Part shown: positions 37,132-44,740 of the stretch, piece by piece
How the letters are laid out: the number at the start of each line of letters is the position of its first letter
Position numbering within the stretch: the stretch's first letter is position 1
NCBI RefSeq assembly: GCF_913054395.1
Contig: NZ_CAJXIP010000013.1
Span: forward strand, 1 to 47,521
Origin: an uncultured Roseovarius sp.
GTDB lineage: Bacteria > Pseudomonadota > Alphaproteobacteria > Rhodobacterales > Rhodobacteraceae
DNA length: 47,521 nt
Direction of reading: 5' to 3'
Notes under the pieces: generated by a model
What the model was told of the DNA's origin: nothing
The model's database searches: none
Seen by the model: only the letters and a program-made list of their open reading frames with translations
Translations under genes and position numbers: made by a program

Positions 37132-37883
37132 TCGAGACCAGGAATCTGAACCTGCGGCTCGGCGGCAACCTTGTTCTTGAGGGCGTCAACCTGTCGATCG
37201 AGCGCGGCGAGATCGTGACCATTGTCGGGCCGAACGGCTCTGGCAAGTCAAGCTTGCTGCGCGCCATTGTCGGCGCCCTCGCCCCGACCAGCGGTTCGAT
37301 CATCCGCGCGCCGGGGCTTCGGATCGGCTATGTGCCGCAAAAGCTTCATATCGACCCGACGCTGCCGCTGACCGTCACCCGGTTTCTGGGCCTGCCGCGC
37401 CGCCATCCCGCAAAAGACCTGCGTGCCGCACTGGAACAGGCGGGCCTTCCGGATCTGCGCGATCACCAGATGGCGGATCTATCGGGCGGGCAGTTTCAGC
37501 GCGTCCTGCTGGCCCGCGCCCTCATGGAAAAGCCCGATCTTCTGATCCTGGACGAGGCCACGCAGGGGCTTGATCAACCCGGCTCTGCCGCGTTTTACCG
37601 CCGCATCGAAGAGGTGCGCCAAAGCCTTGACTGCGCCGTTCTGATGGTCAGTCACGAACTGCATGTGGTGATGAGCGCCAGCGACCGGGTGATTTGCCTT
37701 AACGGTCACATCTGTTGCGAAGGTCGCCCCGAAATCGTCGCACAGGCCGAGGAATACCGCGCCATTTTCGGCACCGGCACCCAAGGCGCATTGGCGCTTT
37801 ACCGCCACGAGCACAACCACGATCACGATCACGATCATAGTGCAGACTGCAATCACGAACACCCACATGAGGCCGCCGAATGA
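37122..37883 (+). CDS. znuC: Zinc ABC transporter ATP-binding protein
   Basis: 253 residues. Motifs: Walker A GPNGSGKSS, Q-loop YVPQKLH, signature LSGGQFQRVLLARA, Walker B LLILDEATQGLDQ and H-loop VSHELHVVM. The C-terminus carries an unusual His/Asp-rich tail (about residues 230-253: RHEHNHDHDHDHSADCNHEHPHE in part) with about ten His. A cytoplasmic metal-binding tail could sense or buffer imported zinc. The start overlaps zur and the stop overlaps znuB (ATGA), so the three genes are tightly coupled. Confidence 0.95.
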   Translation: MRLIETRNLNLRLGGNLVLEGVNLSIERGEIVTIVGPNGSGKSSLLRAIVGALAPTSGSIIRAPGLRIGYVPQKLHIDPTLPLTVTRFLGLPRRHPAKDLRAALEQAGLPDLRDHQMADLSGGQFQRVLLARALMEKPDLLILDEATQGLDQPGSAAFYRRIEEVRQSLDCAVLMVSHELHVVMSASDRVICLNGHICCEGRPEIVAQAEEYRAIFGTGTQGALALYRHEHNHDHDHDHSADCNHEHPHEAAE

Positions 37884-38698
37884 TTCTACTTGACGATTTC
37901 ATGGTCCGCGCCGCCCTCGCCGGGCTTGGCGTGGCGCTTGCCGCTGCCCCCCTGGGGTGTTTCGTGGTCTGGCGACGGATGGCCTATTTCGGCGATGCGA
38001 CGGCGCATGCGGCGATCCTTGGCGTGGCGCTTGCCCTGGCATTTTCGACCTCGATCTTTATCGGCGCGCTCGCGGTTTCGCTGGCGATGGCGATGACGGT
38101 ATCGGGCCTGTCGGGGCGCGGCTTTGCGATGGATACCCTGCTTGGTGTTCTGGCGCATTCCGCGCTTGCCTTCGGGCTTGTGGCGGTGTCGTTCCTGTCG
38201 GGGGTGCGGATTGACCTCATGGCCTATCTGTTCGGCGATATCCTTGCGGTAAGCGCGGGCGACCTTGCCGTGATCTGGGGCGGGGCCGTGCTTGTGCTTG
38301 GCTTGCTGGCCTGGCGTTGGCAGGCGCTTTTGACCGCCACGCTAAACCCTGATCTGGCCTATGCCGGTGGCATCAACCCGCGCCGCGAACAACTTGTGCT
38401 GACGCTCGCGTTGGCGCTTGTGGTGGCAGTGGCGATCAAGGTCGTCGGCGTGCTGCTGATTGCCGCCATGCTGATCGTGCCCGCCGCCGCCGCGCGTCCG
38501 CTCAGCGCCACGCCAGAGCGCATGGCCGCATTTGCCATGCTGATCGGCGCCATCGCGGCGCTAGGCGGGCTTGGCGCTTCATTCCGGCTTGATACGCCGA
38601 CGGGGCCGACGATTGTCTGTCTCGCCGCGCTTGTCTTTGCCGTGACAAGCATCGGCGGCAGCCTTGCCAGCCGTCGATCAGGTCGCGCGGCACGCTGA
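37880..38698 (+). CDS. znuB: Zinc ABC transporter permease
   Basis: 272 residues with seven to eight hydrophobic segments of the ABC-3 metal permease family. MAYFGDATAHAAILGVALA near the start is the conserved cytoplasmic-side motif (DATAHA), and VLLIAAMLIVPAAAARPLS near residue 200 is the family's C-terminal signature. It moves zinc across the inner membrane together with ZnuA and ZnuC. The start overlaps the znuC stop. Confidence 0.95.
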   Translation: MILLDDFMVRAALAGLGVALAAAPLGCFVVWRRMAYFGDATAHAAILGVALALAFSTSIFIGALAVSLAMAMTVSGLSGRGFAMDTLLGVLAHSALAFGLVAVSFLSGVRIDLMAYLFGDILAVSAGDLAVIWGGAVLVLGLLAWRWQALLTATLNPDLAYAGGINPRREQLVLTLALALVVAVAIKVVGVLLIAAMLIVPAAAARPLSATPERMAAFAMLIGAIAALGGLGASFRLDTPTGPTIVCLAALVFAVTSIGGSLASRRSGRAAR

Positions 38699-38718
38699 AT
38701 CGCACCCCTGAAAAGGTC

Positions 38719-38759
38719 CGACTATTTTTGTCGGAATTATATATTGACTCTTTTAGTCA
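38719..38759 (+). promoter_or_regulatory. Two iron-box-like dyads upstream of the ferric-binding protein
   Basis: TGACTCTTTTAGTCA (38745-38759) is a perfect TGA-N9-TCA, the pattern of RirA iron-responsive operators and close to the Iron-Rhodo-box concept for Rhodobacterales. A related dyad, CGACTATTTTTGTCG (38719-38733), extends to TCCGAC/GTCGGA. Their centres are 26 bp apart, in an AT-rich region that also contains TATATT (38740-38745). Iron repression of the downstream gene is the simple reading. Confidence 0.6.
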
Positions 38760-38813
38760 GAAACATGAGAACGGGCGCATCAATTCACTCGGACACCCAA
38801 GAGAGGACACCCG

Positions 38814-39830
38814 ATGCAATCGCTCAAAGCTGCCATTGGCATTACTGCAACGCTGGCGCTGACCACCCCCGTGCTCGCACAGGAGGTCAATGTATATTCC
38901 AGCCGCCACTATGATTCCGATAACGCGCTTTACGAGGAATTCACCGACAAGACCGGCATTTCCGTGAACCGGATCGAGGCCGACGCAGACGAGCTTATAG
39001 CGCGCCTCACCGCCGAGGGCGCCAACAGCCCCGCCGATGTGTTCATCACCGTTGACGTCGGTCGCATGGCACGCGCCGAAGAGGCCGGTGTCCTGCAGGC
39101 CTTCACCTCTGAGTCCATCAAGGATCGCGTGCCTGCCCATCTGCGCCACCCCGACGATCTTTGGTTCGGCCTGTCACAGCGCGCGCGCATCATCTTTTAC
39201 GCCAAGGATCGCGTCGAGACCCCGCCGCAGACCTACGAAGAGCTTGCCGATCCGAAATGGCAGGGCAAGGTCTGTATCCGCTCCTCGTCGAACGTATATA
39301 ACCAGTCGCTTCTGGCCTCGCTCATCGAGGCAAACGGGGCCGAGGCCGCCAAGGATTGGGCCGCTGGCGTTGTCGCGAACATGGCGCGCCCGCCCCAGGG
39401 CGGCGATACCGACCAACTCCGCGGTATCGTGTCGGGCGAATGCGACGTGGTAGTGGCCAACAACTATTACTTCCTGCGTGGCTTTGACGGCGACGTTGAC
39501 GGGCTGACCTCGGGAATCGAAGGCATCGGTTGGGTCTGGCCCAACCAGGACGGACGCGGCGCGCACGTCAACCTCGCAGTGGCCGCGATGACTGCGGCGG
39601 CTCCGCACCCCGACGAGGCGACCGCCTTGCTCGAGTTTCTGACAGGTGACTTTGCCCAGACCCAGTTTGCCCGCGACAACCACGAATACCCCGCCGTCGA
39701 GGGCGTGGCCGGTGACGAGGGTACGGCGCGGCTTGGCACGTTCAAGGCCGACACCACCACCAACACCTCGGCCTTTAGCCGCAATGCCGCCGAGGCACAG
39801 GCGATCTTCAACCAGGTCGGCTGGAACTAA
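38814..39830 (+). CDS. fbpA: Ferric iron ABC transporter substrate-binding protein
   Basis: 338 residues with a signal peptide ending VLAQ. EVNVYSSRHYDSDNALYEEF at the mature start and the NNYYFLRG segment with the paired Tyr that coordinate Fe3+ are typical of the FbpA/FutA/IdiA family. WFGLSQRARIIFYAKDRV supports this. It binds ferric iron in the periplasm. No permease or ATPase gene follows; a strong terminator does, so it acts with components encoded elsewhere. The iron-box-like dyads upstream agree with a role in iron uptake. Confidence 0.93.
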   Translation: MQSLKAAIGITATLALTTPVLAQEVNVYSSRHYDSDNALYEEFTDKTGISVNRIEADADELIARLTAEGANSPADVFITVDVGRMARAEEAGVLQAFTSESIKDRVPAHLRHPDDLWFGLSQRARIIFYAKDRVETPPQTYEELADPKWQGKVCIRSSSNVYNQSLLASLIEANGAEAAKDWAAGVVANMARPPQGGDTDQLRGIVSGECDVVVANNYYFLRGFDGDVDGLTSGIEGIGWVWPNQDGRGAHVNLAVAAMTAAAPHPDEATALLEFLTGDFAQTQFARDNHEYPAVEGVAGDEGTARLGTFKADTTTNTSAFSRNAAEAQAIFNQVGWN

Positions 39831-39874
39831 GACCTGCCGCGCAGGGGCAATTGCCTGCAACCTGTAAATGACCT

Positions 39875-39908
39875 AATGTCGGGCCCAGACCAAAGGGCCC
39901 GACATTTT
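39875..39908 (+). terminator. Terminator ending directly before a kinase start codon
   Basis: AATGTCGGGCCC (39875-39886) pairs perfectly with GGGCCCGACATT (39895-39906) around an 8-base loop, with TTTT (39905-39908) at its end. The next gene's ATG is at 39910. It terminates fbpA and occupies the place where the kinase gene's ribosome site would be. Confidence 0.85.
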
Positions 39909-39909
39909 C

Positions 39910-41880
39910 ATGACCTCAGTTCGGCTTCGACTACTGATCCTGGCCCTGCTGCCCCTGATGGTGCTGATGCCGCTGTTGTTGTTGCTGGCCGTCAACCGCT
40001 GGTCAGCCAATTACGACAACCTGCTGATCACCAATGTGCAGAGTGACCTGCGCATCGCCGATCAGTATCTGCAACGCATCCTCGACACCACCGGCAACGA
40101 CGTCCGAAGTCTGGCGCGCTCGCTTGAGTTCAACCGCGCCAGCCAGCACGCGTCGGACCGCTTCAACCGCTTCCTTCAGGACAACCGCACGACCCTCGGG
40201 CTTGATTTCCTCTATTTCCTGCCCGCCCCCGAGGCCCGCGAAAAGGCCAATAGCTGGCCGGTGATCGCGGCAGCGGTACGAGGCGGATCGGCCACGGAAA
40301 TCGACATTCTTTCGGGCGCTGATCTCGATGCCCTTCCCAGCGGGTCGGGTCTTGCGGCCCGCGCGCGCGTCCCGCTGATCGCGACCCGCGCCGCCGTGCC
40401 GACAGATCGACAGGTCGAGGATCGCGGCATGGTCATGCACACCGCCACCGCAGTGACCACTCCGGGGCGCAGCGGGGTGCTTGTAGGGGGGATATTGCTT
40501 AACCGGAACCTTGATTTCATCGACACGATCAATGCGCTTGTCTACCGCACGACCGGCGCCAGCGACGACCGTCAGGGCACCGCGACGCTGTTTCTCGACG
40601 ATGTGCGCATCTCGACCAATGTGCGCCTGTTCGAGGGCGAGCGCGCCCTTGGTACGCGCGTATCGGCGGCGGTGCGCGGCGCTGTTCTGGATGCCGGGCG
40701 CACCTGGCTGGATAGCGCCTTCGTGGTAAATGACTGGTATATCTCGGCCTATGAACCGCTGACCGACAGCTTTGGCAACCGCGTCGGGATGCTCTACGTG
40801 GGCTTTCTCGAGGCGCCGTTCACCGCCGTGAAACGCGGCGCCTATATCCTTATCTTCGTGGCCTTTCTCGCCATTCTGGCGCTGACCATCCCACTGTTCC
40901 TGCGGATGGCGGGGGGAATATTCTCGCCGCTGGAACGGATGACCCAGACCATGCGCAAGGTCGAAAGCGGAGAGCTTGACGCGCGGATCGGGCCGGTGCC
41001 CTCACGCGATGAAATCGGCGCGGTGGCCGCACATCTCGATAGCCTGCTTGACCAGGTTCAGGAACGCGACCGCGATCTGCGCTCCTGGGCGGATGAATTG
41101 AACACCCGCGTCGAAGAGCGCACGGCAGAATTGCGCGAGGCCAATCAAAAGCTGGAAACCACCTATCAACAACTGGTCATGTCGGAAAAGTTGGCCTCGA
41201 TCGGCGAGATCACCGCCGGGGTCGCGCATGAAATCAACAACCCCGTGGCGGTCATTCAGGGCAATGTCGACGTCATCCGCCAGACCCTTGGCAAGAGCAC
41301 GGAACCGGTAGAGACCGAGTTATCGCTGATCGACCGGCAAGTCGGGCGGATAAGTGCCATCGTGAGTAAATTGCTGCAATTCGCCCGGCCCACCGAATTT
41401 GGCAGTTTCGAAGAGCAGATCGACATTGCGGCCGTGCTCAAGGATTGTCTCGTGCTGGTGGATCACGTGATCGTCAACGCCCAGACCCATCTTTGCATCA
41501 AGGTGGCCGAGGACACGCCGCCCGTGCGCATCAACCCCGGCGAATTGCAGCAGGTGATCATCAACCTCGTGGTCAATGCGGTTCAGGCAATGGGACCGCG
41601 CGGCCAACTGACGATCACCCTGCGGCGTGCAGAGCACGACGGCCAGAGTGGCGCCGCTCTGGTGATCGCCGACACCGGCCCCGGCATTCCCGCCGACAAG
41701 CTTGCCTCGGTATTCGATCCGTTCTTCACAACCAAGCTTGGCGAGGGCACCGGGCTTGGCCTGTCGGTCAGCCAGACCCTTATTCAACAGGCCAAAGGGC
41801 TTATTTCGGTGCGCAACCAAACGACGGGCGGCGCCGAATTCACGGTCTGGCTTCCCGAGGACAGCGGCAAGGATATCTGA
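39910..41880 (+). CDS. Membrane sensor histidine kinase, NtrB-like core
   Basis: 656 residues. A first membrane segment (about 5-28), a large periplasmic region (about 30-308) likely of Cache type (TATAVTTPGRSGVLVGGILLNRN; WYISAYEPLTDSFGNRVGMLYVG), and a second span (about 311-333) precede HAMP (LERMTQTMRKVESGELDARI) and a coiled coil (about 375-420). The kinase core has His440 in GVAHEINNPVAVIQGN, NLVVNAVQAM, DTGPGIPADK and GTGLGLSVS. No receiver is attached. It converges on the response-regulator gene of the fdh operon with 34 bases between stops, so the two probably form a pair. The start codon lacks a ribosome site and follows a terminator hairpin. Confidence 0.92.
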   Translation: MTSVRLRLLILALLPLMVLMPLLLLLAVNRWSANYDNLLITNVQSDLRIADQYLQRILDTTGNDVRSLARSLEFNRASQHASDRFNRFLQDNRTTLGLDFLYFLPAPEAREKANSWPVIAAAVRGGSATEIDILSGADLDALPSGSGLAARARVPLIATRAAVPTDRQVEDRGMVMHTATAVTTPGRSGVLVGGILLNRNLDFIDTINALVYRTTGASDDRQGTATLFLDDVRISTNVRLFEGERALGTRVSAAVRGAVLDAGRTWLDSAFVVNDWYISAYEPLTDSFGNRVGMLYVGFLEAPFTAVKRGAYILIFVAFLAILALTIPLFLRMAGGIFSPLERMTQTMRKVESGELDARIGPVPSRDEIGAVAAHLDSLLDQVQERDRDLRSWADELNTRVEERTAELREANQKLETTYQQLVMSEKLASIGEITAGVAHEINNPVAVIQGNVDVIRQTLGKSTEPVETELSLIDRQVGRISAIVSKLLQFARPTEFGSFEEQIDIAAVLKDCLVLVDHVIVNAQTHLCIKVAEDTPPVRINPGELQQVIINLVVNAVQAMGPRGQLTITLRRAEHDGQSGAALVIADTGPGIPADKLASVFDPFFTTKLGEGTGLGLSVSQTLIQQAKGLISVRNQTTGGAEFTVWLPEDSGKDI

Positions 41881-41914
41881 GCGCCTTTGCGGCGGACAAG
41901 GGCGCGACGCGCGG

Positions 41915-43288
41915 CTAAAGCCCCCAGGCCGCGCATTTGCGATCCACCGTCTTGCGCGCCACACCAAGCCGCCTTGCGGCCTCGGCGCGGTTCCCGCCGC
42001 AGGCATCCAGCACCGCCATGATATGGCGCTGTTCAACCAGTTCCAGCGTCTCGATGGCCTGCGTTCCGGTCATGCGGCCATTGCCCGCGAACTCGTCCGG
42101 AAAGGCGCCAAGGATGACCGAACGTTCAATCAGGTTACGCAATTCGCGCACATTACCGGGCCAGTCATAGCGGCTTAGCTTCAGCAGGACTTCTTCGTTC
42201 AACTCAAGCGCGGGCATGCCAAGGCTTCTGGAAAATTCACTCATGAACAAGGCGGCCAGTTCGACGATATCCTCCTTGCGCTCCTTGAGATGCGGCATCG
42301 CGATATTGACCACATTGATCCGATGGTAGAGATCGGCGCGAAACCGGCCCTCATCGACCGCCTGTTTCAGGTCGGCATTGGTGGCGAACAGAAAGCGCAG
42401 GTTCAGCGGAATTTCCCGTTCCGAGCCAAGCGGCCTGATCCGCTTGTCCTCCAGCACCCGAAGCAGCGCGGCCTGCACGTTCTCGGCCAGTTGTGCCACC
42501 TCATCGAGCAATAACGTGCCGCCGTCCGCATGCAGCAAAAGACCGTCCTTGCGATAGCGCTCGCCTTCAACCACGCCAAAAAGCTCTTCCGCGATCCGGT
42601 CGGGGGAAATCGCGGCGCAGTTGATCGCGACGAACGGCTTTTCCGCGCGATCCGACATGCCATGCAGGGTGCGCGCGGCGATCTCCTTGCCGGTGCCGCT
42701 GGCGCCGGTGAAAAGCACCGATGTGGGCAATGGCGCCAGTTTCCCCAGCATCTCGCGGACCGCCTGAACCGGTTCGGAATTGCCCAAAAGCCGCCCGCGC
42801 GCGGCCTGTCCGCCCTCTGACAACTCGTGGCGCAACAAATAGTTTTCGCGCCGCAGATATTTGCGATCCAGCGCACGCGCGACGGCATTCAAAATCTGAT
42901 TGGCGCGAAACGGCTTCAGGACGAAATCTGTCACCCCTGCCCGCAGCGCCTTGATCGCGGTATCCAGATCGGCATAGGCAGTGATCAGGATCGTATCGGC
43001 AAAAAAGCCCACATGGCGCTGTTCCTCAAGCCAATCGAGCCCGGTCTTGTCGGGCATTATGTTGTCGAGGATCACCAGGTCGAAATGGGCCTGATCAAGA
43101 ATATCGCCCGCCTCACGGCAAGAGCGCGCCTGCTCGACCCGCTTGCAGCGCGGGCCGAGGATCTTGACCAGGAAATTACGCATCCCCGGCTCGTCATCAA
43201 TCACAAGGACCGATGCCGCACCGAGATTTTCGCCGTAATCGTCACGCTCGTCCTGCGCAGGCCGCCCCCGCGCCGCAGTTGGGCTCAT
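41915..43288 (-). CDS. AAA+ response regulator lacking the GAFTGA loop
   Basis: 457 residues. Receiver domain about 26-142 with Asp31/Asp32, phospho-Asp75 (VILDNIMPD) and Lys125 (VLKPF). The AAA+ domain (about 165-395) has Walker A GASGTGKE at 195-202 and Walker B GGTLLLDEV at 256-264. The L1 loop after ELFG reads VVEGERYRKDG, where sigma-54 activators have HEKGAFTGA. A Fis-type HTH ends the protein (GGNRAEAARRLGVARKTVDRK). Loss of GAFTGA argues against sigma-54 activation and for action on sigma-70 promoters, as known for Rhodobacter capsulatus NtrC. Its ATG overlaps the stop of the 45-residue gene, making it the last gene of the fdh operon. Confidence 0.92.
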   Translation of the reverse strand: MSPTAARGRPAQDERDDYGENLGAASVLVIDDEPGMRNFLVKILGPRCKRVEQARSCREAGDILDQAHFDLVILDNIMPDKTGLDWLEEQRHVGFFADTILITAYADLDTAIKALRAGVTDFVLKPFRANQILNAVARALDRKYLRRENYLLRHELSEGGQAARGRLLGNSEPVQAVREMLGKLAPLPTSVLFTGASGTGKEIAARTLHGMSDRAEKPFVAINCAAISPDRIAEELFGVVEGERYRKDGLLLHADGGTLLLDEVAQLAENVQAALLRVLEDKRIRPLGSEREIPLNLRFLFATNADLKQAVDEGRFRADLYHRINVVNIAMPHLKERKEDIVELAALFMSEFSRSLGMPALELNEEVLLKLSRYDWPGNVRELRNLIERSVILGAFPDEFAGNGRMTGTQAIETLELVEQRHIMAVLDACGGNRAEAARRLGVARKTVDRKCAAWGL

Positions 43289-43422
43289 TGTGCGGCGTCA
43301 CCTAGGCGAACCGCATCGCCCGCGCGCTTGGCTTCGGTGCTGAAGCCCGCGGCCTCAAGCAGATAGGGCGCGGCAGCGGCAATAATGGCGCAGGCGACAA
43401 AGGCCGTGATCATAGCTTTCAT
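43285..43422 (-). CDS. Small single-span protein in the fdh operon, 45 aa
   Basis: 45 codons: MKAMITAFVACAIIAAAAPYLLE, then AAGFSTEAKRAGDAVRLGDAAQ. A GGGAGAA ribosome site stands 7 bases before the ATG, inside the last codons of the preceding gene. The stop overlaps the response-regulator start (ATGA). One hydrophobic segment (about 3-22) fits a membrane anchor or signal peptide with a short charged tail. I do not recognise a family. Its position between WD40-cytochrome c and the regulator indicates a part in the formate dehydrogenase system or its signalling. Confidence 0.75.
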   Translation of the reverse strand: MKAMITAFVACAIIAAAAPYLLEAAGFSTEAKRAGDAVRLGDAAQ

Positions 43423-43424
43423 TC

Positions 43425-44738
43425 TCAGTTCTCCCGTTTGGCCGTGGCATCACGCAGGTAGTCTATCATATCGGCTCGGTCCTGCGCCGCCGTGATCCGT
43501 TGCATAGGCATCTTCGAGCCGGGGATATAGTGATCCGGCCCAAGATCAAACAAAGCGTCTATCGTATCGTCAGACCAGATGATATCAGATCCGGTCAGGA
43601 TCTCGGAATAGGCATAGCCCGGCACGCTTCCGGCCGGGCGCCCGAACACCCCGTATAAAGTAGGCCCCGCCTTGCGCGAGGGTGGCGGCGTCAGCGCGTG
43701 ACAGATCGAGCACTTGCGCATGAACTGGCGCTCGCCGTTGCTCATCTCCCTCGGGGCACGCAAAAAGCTGTGCTCAGGGGCGCCCGCCGGGTCATATTCG
43801 CTCAACAGGGCGACAGGCCAGCCGTAGACCACATCGTTAAGCCCCCCGGCATAGATCATCTTGCCGTCGGGCGAAAATTCAAGCGCCCAGACCGGGCCGC
43901 GTTGCATGGCGCGAAAGTCGCGCGCGATCTGCCAGCCGTGGGTGTCGATCACCATGATATAGCCATGCCCGTCCCCGGCCGCCAATTGCCCGGTCCCGGC
44001 GTGATGGGCCAGCGACAGGATCGGGCGGCGGTCGAGGGTGAAATCGGCCAGGGTCTCGCCTGTTTCAGGGCGGATCACCCGCGTTGCGCCATCAACCGCG
44101 CCATAGGCAAGCCATGTGTCGTCAGGGCCAAGCACGATCCGGTTCACGCCGAACCCCTGATCAATCACCACCCGGGGCCGCATGGCCGGGTCCTGCCAGT
44201 GCCATTCGCGCACCGTGCCATCCGAGGAGGCCGAATAAAGCAGCGCGCTGTCGCGGCCAAAGGCGACATCGGTCACGGCGGTGTCATGGCCGCGCAGAAA
44301 CGTGGGGGCGCCCCCCGCCAGCGGCCATATCCCGATCGCGCCATCCCAGCTTGCCGAGGCGATCCATTGGCCATCGGGTGACACATCCAGCGCCGCGATC
44401 TTGCCCTTGTGCCCCTCAAGGCGGGTGTACGCGCCGCTTTCAATATCCCAGATCATGGCCGCGAAATCATCGCCACCCGAGACAAGCCGGGTTTCACCGA
44501 GATACTCAAGGCTGACCACCGCCGCGCGGTGCCCCTCAAGCCAGCGCGGCTTGCGCCCCTGCCAGAGACCGACCGAGTTGTCGAAACTGGCCGAGGCCAC
44601 CTGTCCGGTGCGGTCGTGCACGGCAATTCCCATGATCGGTCCGCCATGCCCCTTGAGCGTGGTAAACTCCTGCGCGGCCAGTGGCGGCGCAACCGCCACC
44701 AGCCCAAGACACAACAGGCCTGTCAAATGCCTGCGCAT
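43425..44738 (-). CDS. Exported WD40 beta-propeller fused to cytochrome c
   Basis: 437 residues with a signal peptide ending at about 22 (LAAQ). Residues 25-310 hold about seven WD40 repeats (HGGPIMGIAVHDRTGQVASASFDN, SGGDDFAAMIWDIESG, VSPDGQWIASASWDGAIGIW, SASSDGTVREWHW quoted in parts). Residues 333-432 are a class I cytochrome c: haem site CSICH (Cys343, Cys346, His347), GPTLYGVFGRPAGS and axial Met410 in GSKMPMQ. The gene starts 2 bases after the fdhC stop. I infer a periplasmic electron carrier or docking protein for formate oxidation. The propeller could hold the cytochrome on the dehydrogenase or on an acceptor. Confidence 0.9.
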   Translation of the reverse strand: MRRHLTGLLCLGLVAVAPPLAAQEFTTLKGHGGPIMGIAVHDRTGQVASASFDNSVGLWQGRKPRWLEGHRAAVVSLEYLGETRLVSGGDDFAAMIWDIESGAYTRLEGHKGKIAALDVSPDGQWIASASWDGAIGIWPLAGGAPTFLRGHDTAVTDVAFGRDSALLYSASSDGTVREWHWQDPAMRPRVVIDQGFGVNRIVLGPDDTWLAYGAVDGATRVIRPETGETLADFTLDRRPILSLAHHAGTGQLAAGDGHGYIMVIDTHGWQIARDFRAMQRGPVWALEFSPDGKMIYAGGLNDVVYGWPVALLSEYDPAGAPEHSFLRAPREMSNGERQFMRKCSICHALTPPPSRKAGPTLYGVFGRPAGSVPGYAYSEILTGSDIIWSDDTIDALFDLGPDHYIPGSKMPMQRITAAQDRADMIDYLRDATAKREN

Positions 44739-44740
44739 CG

